From: Massilia sp. BJB1822
GTDB taxonomy: Bacteria > Pseudomonadota > Gammaproteobacteria > Burkholderiales > Burkholderiaceae_D
Length of the DNA stretch: 64,000 bases
Assembly: GCF_013369485.1 (NCBI RefSeq)
Contig: NZ_JABWEB010000001.1
Location: 124,001-188,000, forward strand
Direction of reading: 5' to 3'
Below, one piece after another: positions 8,283 through 16,473 of this stretch. Each line of letters begins with the position of its first letter. Within the stretch, counting starts at the first letter, position 1. Made by a program: the position numbers and the translations under genes. The notes under the pieces are model-generated. The model was not told where the DNA came from, made no database searches, and was given only the letters and a program-made list of their open reading frames with translations.

Positions 8283-9511
8283 GCGTCGTCCTCTGGTTTG
8301 AATGCTTTGTGCCAATAAACGAATGTTGGCGTATTCGGCCGGTTGGCCAGATAGTGATAGTTCCCGCTGGTGAAATAAGGATTTTGGGTGGATTGGTCTC
8401 CCAGGGGAGCGCAGTATTTGCCGTCGATAGTGTCCATATAGATCGCGCGGGCAAGCTTCCGTTGTGCTGCGTCGCTGTCTTCGGCGCTCTCGACATCAGA
8501 GACATCGTCCAGCGCGCTGATCTCCATGTTGTCCACGGTGCCTTGCCACCGTTCAAATAGATGGCTATCGCGGGCATCGAAGTCCTGTGGCAGCACGTCG
8601 CCTATCCCCAGCAGACGTGAGCGCTCAGCGTAATACCCCCAATAGTGCCCAATGGCCCGGGTCCATAGTTTTTCTTGCACTTCTAAACGTTCAATTTGCT
8701 TGAGGAAGAAAAGCGAGGAGCGATCGCGCGATAAATATTCTTTGAGATCATGATTCACCCACGGCTGCTCAGTCAGCCGCAATCGACGACGCCAATCCTT
8801 CTCCGCTTGTAAGCGGTGGGCAAGGGGAAGTTTGTTTATCAAAGCGGGCTGTTTGCTGTTCCATGCGGCGAGACATTTATCGATCAGGTTGCCCAAAAGC
8901 GCTTGGTAGATTTCCTGAGCATGGGGTTCCATCTCCTTGGTCAGATGAAAGAGCGCGATGGTCTGCTCCGCAACACTGCCAGCGCCGGCGACTGCGGCGC
9001 CGTCCAGCAGGCGCAGGTTGCGAACAACATTGGAGAGTTCTTCTTGGGTGTACTGCACAACGTTTTCGGCGCTTTCCTTGGCTTTCCCGGTTAACGTCGG
9101 CGCAATAGCGTGCAACTGTTGGACCGCGTTTGCGATCTCCGCGTCACTAGTGGCCGATGCCAGTTGATGAACCAGATCGGATGGAGGAACGTCCTTATTA
9201 GTGACAAACGCAAATGAGACCGAGGTGTGTGTATTGACGTTGTCGCGCTGTAGCTTCAACCAGATCTCTAGACTACGCCAAAGGTTACGACTACGGTCAC
9301 CGATTGGCGTATGTCCGTCCTGGAAGCTCAGCTTGGACTGATTGAACTCGATATGGATTTCACAGCCTTGGTACTCATGGGTGACGATATCGTCTTCCGT
9401 TTCGATGCCGACCACAACATCACTGGACAGGCTGGAAAACAGCCGCAGCAAGGCGTATTGAAACTGATAGGTATAACCGCCGGCCTGGGCGGGCGCCGAG
9501 GAAGTTGTCAT
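8279..9511 (-). CDS. ABC-3C effector with Cap4/DUF4297-like nuclease N-terminus
   Basis: First gene of the operon, 410 aa. The N-terminus begins GGYTYQFQYALLRLF and continues with IETEDDIVTH (36-45) and EFNQSK (55-60). Together these give the D...E-x-Q-x-K spacing of PD-(D/E)xK restriction-type folds as in DUF4297/Cap4 dsDNA nucleases. The middle is helical. The C-terminal ~200 residues contain several Trp/His-rich stretches (AIGHYWGYYAERSRLLGIG) and end in YWHKAFKPEDDA, fitting the conserved C-terminal domain that marks ABC-3C effector components. The likely role is indiscriminate or foreign-DNA cleavage once the ATPase is triggered (inference). The stop overlaps the middle component by four bases. 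Confidence 0.75.
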   Translation of the reverse strand: MTTSSAPAQAGGYTYQFQYALLRLFSSLSSDVVVGIETEDDIVTHEYQGCEIHIEFNQSKLSFQDGHTPIGDRSRNLWRSLEIWLKLQRDNVNTHTSVSFAFVTNKDVPPSDLVHQLASATSDAEIANAVQQLHAIAPTLTGKAKESAENVVQYTQEELSNVVRNLRLLDGAAVAGAGSVAEQTIALFHLTKEMEPHAQEIYQALLGNLIDKCLAAWNSKQPALINKLPLAHRLQAEKDWRRRLRLTEQPWVNHDLKEYLSRDRSSLFFLKQIERLEVQEKLWTRAIGHYWGYYAERSRLLGIGDVLPQDFDARDSHLFERWQGTVDNMEISALDDVSDVESAEDSDAAQRKLARAIYMDTIDGKYCAPLGDQSTQNPYFTSGNYHYLANRPNTPTFVYWHKAFKPEDDA

Positions 9512-9556
9512 AGTGCGTAAATATAAGTAATCAATAAAATTGAAACCTTAACAAAC

Positions 9557-9586
9557 ATTATATGCAACATTGATGACTATGAGCAA
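9557..9586 (-). promoter_or_regulatory. Candidate promoter of the ABC-3C operon
   Basis: On the minus strand TTGCTC (9586-9581), an 18-base spacer and a perfect TATAAT (9562-9557) lie about 50 bases before the effector start. An 8-base direct repeat GCAACATT (9564-9571 and 9583-9590) straddles the promoter at 19-bp spacing and could be an operator. Confidence 0.5.
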
Positions 9587-9742
9587 CATTATCGCTTTCG
9601 TGCCTCGGCATCGTTTAGTCGAGCGCGGATAAACAAATCTCCAGGCAGTGGTTCAGCCCCTGGTGATGGTCTCAGCCCGGCTGAATACAGCGAACTCGAA
9701 CTGTTTTTACTGAATATCGCGCCGACAAGTAATAACCTATAG
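9579..9742 (+). pseudogene. Possible frameshifted small ORF
   Basis: An ATG at 9579 opens MSNIIAFVPRHRLVERG and then stops. Shifting frame, the DNA continues as a plausible protein end, NKSPGSGSAPGDGL followed by SPAEYSELELFLLNIAP, with a TAG at 9740-9742. The two pieces join if one base was lost or gained near 9625-9635. The acidic, helical C-terminus does not look random. No homology search was possible and the region overlaps the operon promoter on the other strand, so chance remains a real alternative. The rest of the gap to the ssb terminator contains nothing recognisable. Confidence 0.25.
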
Positions 9743-9800
9743 TTTGCAAAGGGAAATATTTGGTTATATAAATCCTCAGGAAATTGTCAAAAATTGCGTA

Positions 9801-9836
9801 AAAAAACCCTGTAGATCAACGACCTACAGGGTTTAG
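9801..9836 (-). terminator. Rho-independent terminator of ssb
   Basis: AAACCCTGTAG (9804-9814) and CTACAGGGTTT (9824-9834) form an 11-bp stem; read on the minus strand it is followed by a run of T. Confidence 0.85.
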
Positions 9837-9861
9837 TTTACAAATTAGGGACTACTAGGTC

Positions 9862-10356
9862 TTAGAACGGAATATCGTCATCCATATCCGAGAAATTCGG
9901 CGCTGGACGCGCTGCCGGGCGTGGCGCAGGAGCCGGGGCTGGCGCCGGACGCGGTGCTGGACGGCTGACCGGCGCATCGTAACCCATGCCGTCGTCCATC
10001 GAGTCGCCACCGCCCATGCCTTGGCGGCCACCCAGCATCTGCATGTTTTCAGCGATGATGTCGGTCGCGTATTTTTCGACGCCATCCTTGTCGGTGTACT
10101 TGCGGGTTTGCAGGCGGCCTTCGACGTAGACGGAGGAACCTTTTTTCAGGTACTGGCCCACGATTTCAGCCAGGCGGCCGAAGAAGGAAATGCGGTGCCA
10201 TTCGGTCAGCTCTTTCTGCTCACCGGTGTTGCGGTCCTTGCTCTTGTAGGAGGTAGCGACGGCGATATTGGCGATGGCATCACCGCTAGGCATGTAGCGA
10301 ATCTCCGGGTCACGGCCCAGATTGCCGACGATGATGACTTTGTTGACAGATGCCAT
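9862..10356 (-). CDS. ssb: Single-stranded DNA-binding protein SSB
   Basis: A 164-residue SSB. The OB-fold occupies residues 1-110, opening [21 protein letters not shown] and including the [23 protein letters not shown] segment. A Pro/Ala-rich linker with repeated RPAPAPAP follows, and the acidic tip MDDDIPF is the conserved docking peptide for repair and replication proteins. AGGAG sits correctly before the ATG. The gene is divergent from uvrA across a 232-base region containing a LexA box, so both may be damage-inducible. Confidence 0.97.
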   Translation of the reverse strand: MASVNKVIIVGNLGRDPEIRYMPSGDAIANIAVATSYKSKDRNTGEQKELTEWHRISFFGRLAEIVGQYLKKGSSVYVEGRLQTRKYTDKDGVEKYATDIIAENMQMLGGRQGMGGGDSMDDGMGYDAPVSRPAPRPAPAPAPAPRPAARPAPNFSDMDDDIPF

Positions 10357-10457
10357 GTATTACTCCTGCGGTGAAATTAAGCAAACAAGGATTATATGTC
10401 AGCGCCGCCGGCCGGCCTCTGGAAAATTTGAGGCGGACGCCAGCATGCGGTTTTGAA

Positions 10458-10477
10458 TACTGGTATTATATACAGTA
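10458..10477. promoter_or_regulatory. LexA (SOS) box between ssb and uvrA
   Basis: TACTGGTATTATATACAGTA contains CTG-N10-CAG, the invariant core of gammaproteobacterial and betaproteobacterial LexA sites, in an AT-rich centre that can also host promoter elements. It sits 102-121 bases before ssb and 112-131 before uvrA. Confidence 0.75.
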
Positions 10478-10588
10478 TTTGCCGGACGCTAGCTGATGCA
10501 GCGCAAAGCTGCCCACAGCGTTGTTTCGCAAACCCGGCTATAGTACAAGGTTCACCGTTTTTGGCCCACCGCTACCAAGGCACAGACA

Positions 10589-13441
10589 ATGGAACAGATC
10601 CGCATTCGCGGCGCGCGCACGCATAACCTGAAAAACATCAATCTCGACCTCCCACGCAACAAGCTGATCGTCATCACCGGCTTGTCGGGTTCGGGCAAAT
10701 CCTCGCTGGCTTTCGACACCCTGTATGCCGAAGGCCAGCGCCGCTATGTGGAGTCGCTGTCGGCCTATGCCCGCCAGTTCCTGCAGCTGATGGAAAAGCC
10801 GGACGTGGATCTGATCGAAGGCCTGTCGCCCGCCATCTCGATCGAGCAGAAAGCCACCTCGCACAATCCGCGTTCGACCGTCGGCACCGTGACCGAGATT
10901 CACGATTATCTGCGTCTGCTGTATGCGCGCGTGGGCACGCCTTACTGCCCCGACCATCCGGACAATCCGCTGGCGGCGCAATCGGTGTCGCAGATGGTGG
11001 ACGCCGTGCTGGCCATGCCGGAAGGCACCAAGCTGATGATCATGGCGCCAGTGGTGGCCAACCGCAAGGGCGAGCACGTCGACCTGTTCGAGCAGATGCA
11101 AGCCCAGGGCTTCGTGCGCTTCCGCGTGCAGAGCGGCACCCACGACGCCAAGATCTATGAAGTGGACGAGCTGCCCAAGCTGAAGAAAACCGAGAAGCAC
11201 ACCATCGACGTGGTGATCGACCGCATAAAGGTCAACGCCGAGCTGAAACAGCGCCTGGCCGAAAGCTTCGAGACGGCGCTGCGCCTGGCCGACGGCCGCG
11301 CCATGGCGTATGAGATGGATACCGGCGTGGAGCATGTGTATTCCAATAAATTCGCCTGCAACACCTGCGGCTATTCGCTGCAGGAGCTGGAACCGCGCCT
11401 GTTCTCCTTCAATAATCCGATGGGCGCCTGCCCGGAGTGCGATGGCCTGGGCCATATCGAGTTCTTCGATCCCAAGCGCATTGTCGCCTTCCCCAATCTG
11501 TCGCTGGCTTCCGGCGCGGTAAAGGGCTGGGACCGCCGCAACCAGTTCTACTTCCAGATGCTGACCAGCCTGGCCGATCACTATGGTTTCGATATCGATG
11601 AGCCTTTCGAGAAGCTGCCGGCCAATGCGCAGAGCGTGGTGCTGCACGGTTCGGGCAAGAACACGATTCCGTTCTCGTATGTGAATGAGCGCGGCAAGAC
11701 CGTCATCAAGGAGCACACCTTCGAGGGCGTGGTGAACAATCTTCAGCGCCGCTACCGCGAAACGGATTCGATGGCGGTGAAAGAGGAGCTGGCGAAGTTC
11801 ATCAACGAGAAGAAATGTCCGTCCTGCGACGGCGCGCGCCTGCGCGTGGAAGCGCGCTACGTGAAGGTCGGCAGCGGCAAGCAGGAAAAGGCCATCTACG
11901 AGATCGCCGAGAAGCCGCTGCGCGATACGCTGAGCTTCTTCGAGCAGCTCAAGCTGAAAGGCGCGAAGAAGGACATCGCCGACCGCGTGATCAAGGAGAT
12001 CGTGTCGCGCCTGACCTTCCTGAACAATGTGGGCCTGGACTACCTGTCACTCGACCGCAGCGCCGACACCCTATCCGGCGGCGAGGCGCAGCGCATCCGC
12101 CTGGCGTCGCAGATCGGTTCCGGCCTGACCGGCGTGATGTATGTGCTGGACGAACCATCCATCGGCCTGCACCAGCGCGACAACGACCGCCTGATCGACA
12201 CCCTGCGCCATCTGCGCGATATCGGCAACAGCGTGCTGGTGGTGGAGCACGACGAAGATGCGATCCGCACCGCCGACTACATCGTCGACATGGGCAAGGG
12301 CGCGGGCGTGCATGGCGGCGACGTGATCGCTTCCGGCTCGCTGAAGGACATCCTGAAGAACAAGCAGTCGCTGACGGCCCAGTACCTGAGCGGCGCGCTG
12401 AAAATCGAAGTGCCGAAGAAGCGCCACCAGCCCGACCCGGACCGCCAGCTCAGCATCAGCGGTGCCACCGGCAATAATCTGAAGAAGGTGTCGCTGGACC
12501 TGCCGGTCGGCCTGCTGACCTGCGTCACCGGCGTTTCCGGCTCCGGCAAATCGACCCTGGTCAACGATACGCTCTACCCTGCCCTGTCGCGCCACCTGTA
12601 CGGCTCGCAGACGGAACCGGCGCCGCACGACAGTATCAGCGGCCTGGAACACTTCGACAAGGTGATCTCGGTCGACCAGGCGCCGATCGGCCGCACGCCG
12701 CGTTCCAATCCGGCCACCTACACCGGCCTGTTCACGCCGATCCGCGACCTGTTCGCCACCGTGCCGGCGGCCAAGGAGCGCGGCTACAGCGCCGGGCGCT
12801 TCTCCTTCAATGTCAAGGGCGGCCGCTGCGAAGCCTGCCAGGGCGACGGCGTGCTGAAAGTGGAGATGCACTTCCTGCCCGACGTGTACGTGCCTTGCGA
12901 CGTCTGCCACGGCAAGCGCTATAACCGCGAAACCCTGGAAGTGCATTACAAGGGCAAGAGCATCACCGAAGTGCTGGACATGACGGTGGAAGACGCGCAC
13001 GAATTCTTCAAGCCGGTGCCGGTCATCGCGCGCAAGCTGCAAACCCTGCTCGACGTGGGCCTGGGCTATATCAAGCTGGGACAGAGCGCCACCACGCTGT
13101 CGGGCGGCGAAGCGCAGCGCGTCAAGCTGTCGCTGGAACTGTCCAAGCGCGACACGGGCCGCACCCTGTACATCCTGGACGAGCCGACCACCGGTCTGCA
13201 CTTCCACGACATCGACCTGCTGCTGAAGGTGATCCACCGTCTGCGCGACCAAGGCAATACCCTGGTCATCATCGAGCACAATCTTGACGTGATCAAGACG
13301 GCCGACTGGATCGTCGATCTGGGTCCGGAAGGCGGCGCGGGCGGCGGTCAGATCATCGCCGCCGGTTCGCCGGAAGACGTGGCGGCCAATCCGGCCAGCG
13401 TCACCGGCAAGTATCTCGGCCCGCTGCTGAAGAAGAAGTAA
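10589..13441 (+). CDS. uvrA: Excinuclease ABC subunit A
   Basis: The damage-recognition ATPase of nucleotide excision repair, 950 aa, full length. It has the duplicated ABC layout: Walker [10 protein letters not shown] near residue 32 and GVSGSGKST near 648; signature LSGGEAQR in both halves; Walker B ending in [12 protein letters not shown] and [12 protein letters not shown]. Zinc modules are CNTC...CPEC near residue 255 and CEAC...CDVC near 750. A LexA box lies upstream. The ATG at 10589 gives the standard N-terminus [17 protein letters not shown]. It is convergent with a GNAT gene. Confidence 0.98.
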   Translation: MEQIRIRGARTHNLKNINLDLPRNKLIVITGLSGSGKSSLAFDTLYAEGQRRYVESLSAYARQFLQLMEKPDVDLIEGLSPAISIEQKATSHNPRSTVGTVTEIHDYLRLLYARVGTPYCPDHPDNPLAAQSVSQMVDAVLAMPEGTKLMIMAPVVANRKGEHVDLFEQMQAQGFVRFRVQSGTHDAKIYEVDELPKLKKTEKHTIDVVIDRIKVNAELKQRLAESFETALRLADGRAMAYEMDTGVEHVYSNKFACNTCGYSLQELEPRLFSFNNPMGACPECDGLGHIEFFDPKRIVAFPNLSLASGAVKGWDRRNQFYFQMLTSLADHYGFDIDEPFEKLPANAQSVVLHGSGKNTIPFSYVNERGKTVIKEHTFEGVVNNLQRRYRETDSMAVKEELAKFINEKKCPSCDGARLRVEARYVKVGSGKQEKAIYEIAEKPLRDTLSFFEQLKLKGAKKDIADRVIKEIVSRLTFLNNVGLDYLSLDRSADTLSGGEAQRIRLASQIGSGLTGVMYVLDEPSIGLHQRDNDRLIDTLRHLRDIGNSVLVVEHDEDAIRTADYIVDMGKGAGVHGGDVIASGSLKDILKNKQSLTAQYLSGALKIEVPKKRHQPDPDRQLSISGATGNNLKKVSLDLPVGLLTCVTGVSGSGKSTLVNDTLYPALSRHLYGSQTEPAPHDSISGLEHFDKVISVDQAPIGRTPRSNPATYTGLFTPIRDLFATVPAAKERGYSAGRFSFNVKGGRCEACQGDGVLKVEMHFLPDVYVPCDVCHGKRYNRETLEVHYKGKSITEVLDMTVEDAHEFFKPVPVIARKLQTLLDVGLGYIKLGQSATTLSGGEAQRVKLSLELSKRDTGRTLYILDEPTTGLHFHDIDLLLKVIHRLRDQGNTLVIIEHNLDVIKTADWIVDLGPEGGAGGGQIIAAGSPEDVAANPASVTGKYLGPLLKKK

Positions 13442-13452
13442 GCCTTATGGCG

Positions 13453-13476
13453 GCTGGCGCGCTTTCAAGCGCCAGC
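13453..13476. terminator. Hairpin between convergent uvrA and GNAT genes
   Basis: GCTGGCGC (13453-13460) and GCGCCAGC (13469-13476) form a perfect 8-bp stem. It overlaps the last codons of the leftward gene. There is no T run, so it is a weak terminator candidate. Confidence 0.4.
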
Positions 13477-13947
13477 AGCGAAATCGCGCAAGGCGCTATC
13501 GGCCATCCGGTAGCGCACCCACTCCGCCTGCGGCTGCGCGCCGATCGACAGGTAGAAATCGATGGCCGGCTGGTTCCAGTCGAGCACACTCCATTCGAAA
13601 CGTCCGCAACCCTGCTGCACGGCCACTTGCGCCAGATGGCGCAGCATGCCCTTGCCTGCGCCCACGCCGCGCGCGGCGGGCGAGATGTACAGGTCTTCCA
13701 GATACAGCCCTTTCTTTGCCTGCCAGGTCGAGTAGCTGAAGAAATAGACGGCATAGCCGACGGCTTCGTCATCGACTTCGCAGATCAGGGCGCGTGCCGG
13801 GCTGTCGGCTCCGAACAGGCTGGAACGGATGGTGTCGACGGTGGCGGCCACCTGGTCGCCCGCTTTCTCGTAGACGGCCAGCTCGGTGATGAAACGCAGG
13901 ATCAGGGCGGAATCTTGTTCGACGGCGGCGCGGATATGGATAGTCAT
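13465..13947 (-). CDS. GNAT-family N-acetyltransferase (SSAT-like)
   Basis: A 160-residue single-domain acetyltransferase using acetyl-CoA. The sequence GLYLEDLYISPAARGVGAGK holds the acetyl-CoA pyrophosphate-binding motif (R-G-V-G-A-G-K), and the following CGRFEWSVLDWNQPAIDFY is typical of the diamine/thialysine acetyltransferase (SSAT) subgroup. The substrate may therefore be a polyamine or a basic amino-acid analogue, but this is by similarity only. It faces the LysR gene across a short divergent region (13948-14041) with a TATACT -10 element for the LysR gene. Confidence 0.82.
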   Translation of the reverse strand: MTIHIRAAVEQDSALILRFITELAVYEKAGDQVAATVDTIRSSLFGADSPARALICEVDDEAVGYAVYFFSYSTWQAKKGLYLEDLYISPAARGVGAGKGMLRHLAQVAVQQGCGRFEWSVLDWNQPAIDFYLSIGAQPQAEWVRYRMADSALRDFAAGA

Positions 13948-14041
13948 GCTCAGGACTCTTTAACTCTTTGACTGAAAGTGCCTATACTAGGGCATTCCAA
14001 CCATGCATGCGCTGCATTTATTTCAGCCAATTGTGAACATC

Positions 14042-14962
14042 ATGCAGCACCCCATCCTGCGCCGCCTCGACCTGAACCTGCTGCTGGCTTTCGACGCCCT
14101 GCTGCGCCACCGCTCGGTGAGCGCGGCGGCCGACGAGCTGGCGATGAGTCCATCGGCACTGAGCCATGCGCTGGCACGGCTGCGCGCCACGCTGGGCGAC
14201 GAGCTGCTGGTGCGCGCCGGCAGCGGCATGCAGGCCACGGCCTTCGCCGAGCGCATGGCCGAACCGCTGGCGGCGGCGCTGGAACTGCTGGCGCGCGGGC
14301 TGTCCGACGCTTCCGCCTTCGATGCCGCCAGCAGCGAGCGCACCTTCGTCTTCGCCGCCACCGATTACACGGCTTTCGCTATCCTGCCGCAACTGATCGC
14401 CGCCGTGCAGCGCAGCGCGCCGCGCCTGCGCATCAAGGTGGTGTATACGCTGGGAGGCGAACCGGCCGAGGACCTAGCGGCGGGCCGCATCGATTTCGCG
14501 CTTGGCTACGAAAACGATCCGATGCAGCCCCTGCCCGGCATCGAAAGCTTCGACTGGCTCAGCGACGAGTACGTGGTGATTACCTGCCACAAACATCCGA
14601 CGATACGCGGCAGTCTGAGTTTGGAGCAGTACCTGGCGGCGCGCCATGTGGTGGTCACGCCCTGGAACGATGCCAGCGGCACCATCGACAAGGCCTTGCA
14701 GCGCCAGGGCTTGCAGCGCGATGTGGCGGTGCAGCTGCCATCGGTGCTGGCCGCGCCCTTCATCATCGCCCGCTCCCGGCTGATCATGACGGTGCCGCGC
14801 CTTGCGGCGCAGACCTTGCAGGATTCGGCGCCGGTGGCCATCTATCCGGCGCCTTTCGAGCTGCCGCCGTACACGCTGAAGGTCTATCACCATGTGCGCC
14901 ACAGCGGCACGGCGGCCCATGCCTGGATGCGCGCGCAGTTGCTGGCCCTCACCGCGCGCTGA
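14042..14962 (+). CDS. LysR-family transcriptional regulator
   Basis: A 306-residue LTTR. The N-terminal winged helix-turn-helix includes LLAFDALLRHRSVSAAADELAMSPSALSHALARLR, and the remainder is a PBP2-type effector domain. The ATG at 14042 (MQHPILRRLDLNLLLAF) matches family N-termini; the ATG at 14003 would leave almost no leader after the TATACT at 13983. It resembles the NodD/SyrM-type branch with short effector domains. It is convergent with the isomerase gene and divergent from the GNAT gene; either could be its target, with no direct evidence. Confidence 0.85.
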   Translation: MQHPILRRLDLNLLLAFDALLRHRSVSAAADELAMSPSALSHALARLRATLGDELLVRAGSGMQATAFAERMAEPLAAALELLARGLSDASAFDAASSERTFVFAATDYTAFAILPQLIAAVQRSAPRLRIKVVYTLGGEPAEDLAAGRIDFALGYENDPMQPLPGIESFDWLSDEYVVITCHKHPTIRGSLSLEQYLAARHVVVTPWNDASGTIDKALQRQGLQRDVAVQLPSVLAAPFIIARSRLIMTVPRLAAQTLQDSAPVAIYPAPFELPPYTLKVYHHVRHSGTAAHAWMRAQLLALTAR

Positions 14963-14970
14963 AGCAAGCC

Positions 14971-15582
14971 TTACGCCGCCTGGCGCTGCGCGGCCAGCCA
15001 GGCTTCCAGCTGGTCGAAGCGGTCGTTGCCCCAGAATGGTTCGCCATCGGCAATCACGAAGGGGACGCCGCAAACGCCCTGCTCCATCGCCTGCTCGCTC
15101 GCCTGCTTGAAGCGCGCCTTGACGGCGCTTTCGCCCATGCCCGCCAGCAGCGCCGCGCGCTCCACGCCCAACGCGGCGGCAATGCCGGCCAGGACTTCCT
15201 TGTCATCGATGTCGACACCGTCGGCGAAGGACGCCCGCATGCAATTGCGGGCGAAGGCGGCCGCCTTGTCGCTGCCGTAATGCTCTTCGATCCACAGCAT
15301 GGCGCGGCCGGGATCGACCATCAGCTTGGGAAAACCGGGCGGCAGGCGGTAAGGAATGCCGGCGGCGCGCGCGCTGCGCTCCAGGTCATGCTGCACATAG
15401 CGCCACTTCAGCGGCACCAGCGGGGTGGGCTGGTTGCCCATGGCCTGGAACAGCGTCACCAGCAGCACCGGGCGCCAGCGCACCTTGCGTCCGTGCGCCG
15501 CCGCCAGCTGGTCGATGCGGGTGGTGGCCAGGTAAGCGTAGGGCGAAATGAAGTCGAAGTAAAAGTCGATGGGTTCTTGCAT
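14971..15582 (-). CDS. DsbA-fold 2-hydroxychromene-2-carboxylate isomerase-like protein
   Basis: A 203-residue glutathione-dependent isomerase-like protein. The start MQEPIDFYFDFISPYAYLA is the kappa-class/HCCA isomerase signature, with Ser of the F-I-S-P-Y motif as the glutathione-activating residue. The C-terminal VCGVPFVIADGEPFWGNDRFDQLEAWL has the cis-Pro and substrate-pocket elements. The ATG at 15582 is chosen over 15594 because GAGGA, overlapping the upstream stop codon, is placed for it. It is the second gene after a 36-codon ORF and is predicted to be controlled by the TetR protein through the palindrome at 15713. Natural substrates may be glutathione adducts of electrophiles; naphthalene degradation itself is not suggested by the neighbours. 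Confidence 0.83.
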   Translation of the reverse strand: MQEPIDFYFDFISPYAYLATTRIDQLAAAHGRKVRWRPVLLVTLFQAMGNQPTPLVPLKWRYVQHDLERSARAAGIPYRLPPGFPKLMVDPGRAMLWIEEHYGSDKAAAFARNCMRASFADGVDIDDKEVLAGIAAALGVERAALLAGMGESAVKARFKQASEQAMEQGVCGVPFVIADGEPFWGNDRFDQLEAWLAAQRQAA

Positions 15583-15590
15583 GGCGGTCC

Positions 15591-15701
15591 TCATAAAACG
15601 AAGTCTTCGTTACTGTTGGGGAGGGAACGCAGCACGGAAATCAGGCCACGCGGGTAGGCCAAGTATAGGGCCAGAGGGATTAACAGCAGCAGGATGCTCA
15701 T
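15591..15701 (-). CDS. 36-residue single-span membrane peptide in the TetR regulon
   Basis: A short gene. It encodes 36 aa beginning MSILLLLIPLALYLAYPRG and ending SVLRSLPNSNEDFVL. The first 15 residues are one hydrophobic helix; the remainder is polar with a basic then acidic end. GGAG lies seven bases before the ATG, and the stop TGA forms part of the ribosome-binding site of the isomerase that follows eight bases later. A palindromic operator sits immediately upstream of the Shine-Dalgarno. These features together make a real gene likely. It slightly resembles tiny oxidase-assembly or regulatory membrane peptides, but no function can be assigned. Confidence 0.7.
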   Translation of the reverse strand: MSILLLLIPLALYLAYPRGLISVLRSLPNSNEDFVL

Positions 15702-15712
15702 TTTCAATCTCC

Positions 15713-15734
15713 ATTTCGCACAGGCGTGCGAAAT
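15713..15734. promoter_or_regulatory. Palindromic operator (site 1) of the TetR regulator
   Basis: ATTTCGCAC and GTGCGAAAT flank AGGC, giving a perfect 9-bp inverted repeat across 22 bases directly before the ribosome-binding site of the 36-codon gene. A near-identical copy stands before tetR. Confidence 0.75.
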
Positions 15735-15740
15735 TTAATT

Positions 15741-15772
15741 AAAGAAAAGGCCGCAAAACAGGCCGCGGCCGC
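15741..15772 (-). terminator. Rho-independent terminator of tetR
   Basis: On the minus strand GGCCGC (15770-15765) pairs with GCGGCC (15754-15749), followed by TTTTCTTT. It ends the tetR transcript before the separate operator-controlled unit. Confidence 0.6.
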
Positions 15773-15776
15773 CTTC

Positions 15777-16397
15777 TTACTCCATGTCGTTGAAGCTTTT
15801 GTACGTCGAAATCAAGCGGTTGAAGGCGCGCTGCATATGGCGCGGAGCATCCGCGTCGCGCAGGAAGCGCACATCGTGTACCAGGCCCACGATCAGGCTG
15901 TAAATCTCGAACACCAGCTGTTCCGGCTCGGTATCCGGACGCAACTGGCCGGCTTCCATCGCTTGCAGAATGGTCTTGCGCATGGAAGCGCGCCAGCGCA
16001 AGGCGCCATCCTGCAGACGGTCGCGCAGCACGCCGCCGTCCTGGTCGTCGAACTCGAAGGCGCCCGCCGTGTAAAGGCAGGCGCTGCTCAGCGCTTCGTC
16101 GCAAGCGCGCCGGATCCAGTTGCTGACCTGGGCCGTCAGGCGCGGCAAGCCGCGCGGCAACTGCAGCGTGGGCAGGAAGACCTGCTCGGCAAAGCGCCGG
16201 TCATACTCGTCCAGCACCGCGATCTGCAAGGCTTCCAGCGAACCGACGCGGGAAAACACCCCGCTCTTGCTGATGCCGGTGCGCTTGGCAATCTCGCCCA
16301 GCGACAGCTTGCCGATGCCCTCGGCCGCCGCCATCTCGCAGCCGGCGGCAATGATGGCGGTATACGTGGCTTCACTTTTTGCGGTCAGGGCATCCAT
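15777..16397 (-). CDS. TetR/AcrR-family repressor
   Basis: A 206-residue TetR regulator. The N-terminal helix-turn-helix reads GKLSLGEIAKRTGISKSGVFSRVGSLEAL; the rest is the ligand-binding dimer domain. The ATG at 16397 is preferred over a GTG at 16406, which would lie within the operator. Palindromes differing at two of 22 positions stand just upstream of this gene and just upstream of the 36-codon gene, so it very likely represses itself and the peptide-isomerase unit. The inducer may be a reactive, thiol-modifying compound given the isomerase (inference). Confidence 0.86.
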   Translation of the reverse strand: MDALTAKSEATYTAIIAAGCEMAAAEGIGKLSLGEIAKRTGISKSGVFSRVGSLEALQIAVLDEYDRRFAEQVFLPTLQLPRGLPRLTAQVSNWIRRACDEALSSACLYTAGAFEFDDQDGGVLRDRLQDGALRWRASMRKTILQAMEAGQLRPDTEPEQLVFEIYSLIVGLVHDVRFLRDADAPRHMQRAFNRLISTYKSFNDME

Positions 16398-16405
16398 GCA
16401 AATCA

Positions 16406-16427
16406 CTTTAGCACAGGCGTGCGAAAT
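16406..16427. promoter_or_regulatory. Palindromic operator (site 2), upstream of tetR
   Basis: CTTTAGCAC, AGGC and GTGCGAAAT: the same 22-base site as at 15713, with two mismatches in one arm. It ends nine bases before the tetR ATG, suiting autorepression. The weaker arm could mean lower affinity than site 1. Confidence 0.72.
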
Positions 16428-16473
16428 ATGCCAAAGCTTTCTTTTAAAGCAGGCAAACCACCTATGGAAGGCG

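Noticed and set aside
10538..13279. Long minus-strand frames opposite uvrA (10538-11716 and 12071-13279)
   Set aside because: High-GC antisense shadows with His/Ala/Gly/Arg-biased composition and no start signal.
13978..15657. A 559-codon plus-strand frame spanning LysR and the isomerase gene
   Set aside because: It crosses two convergent real genes in the wrong frame.
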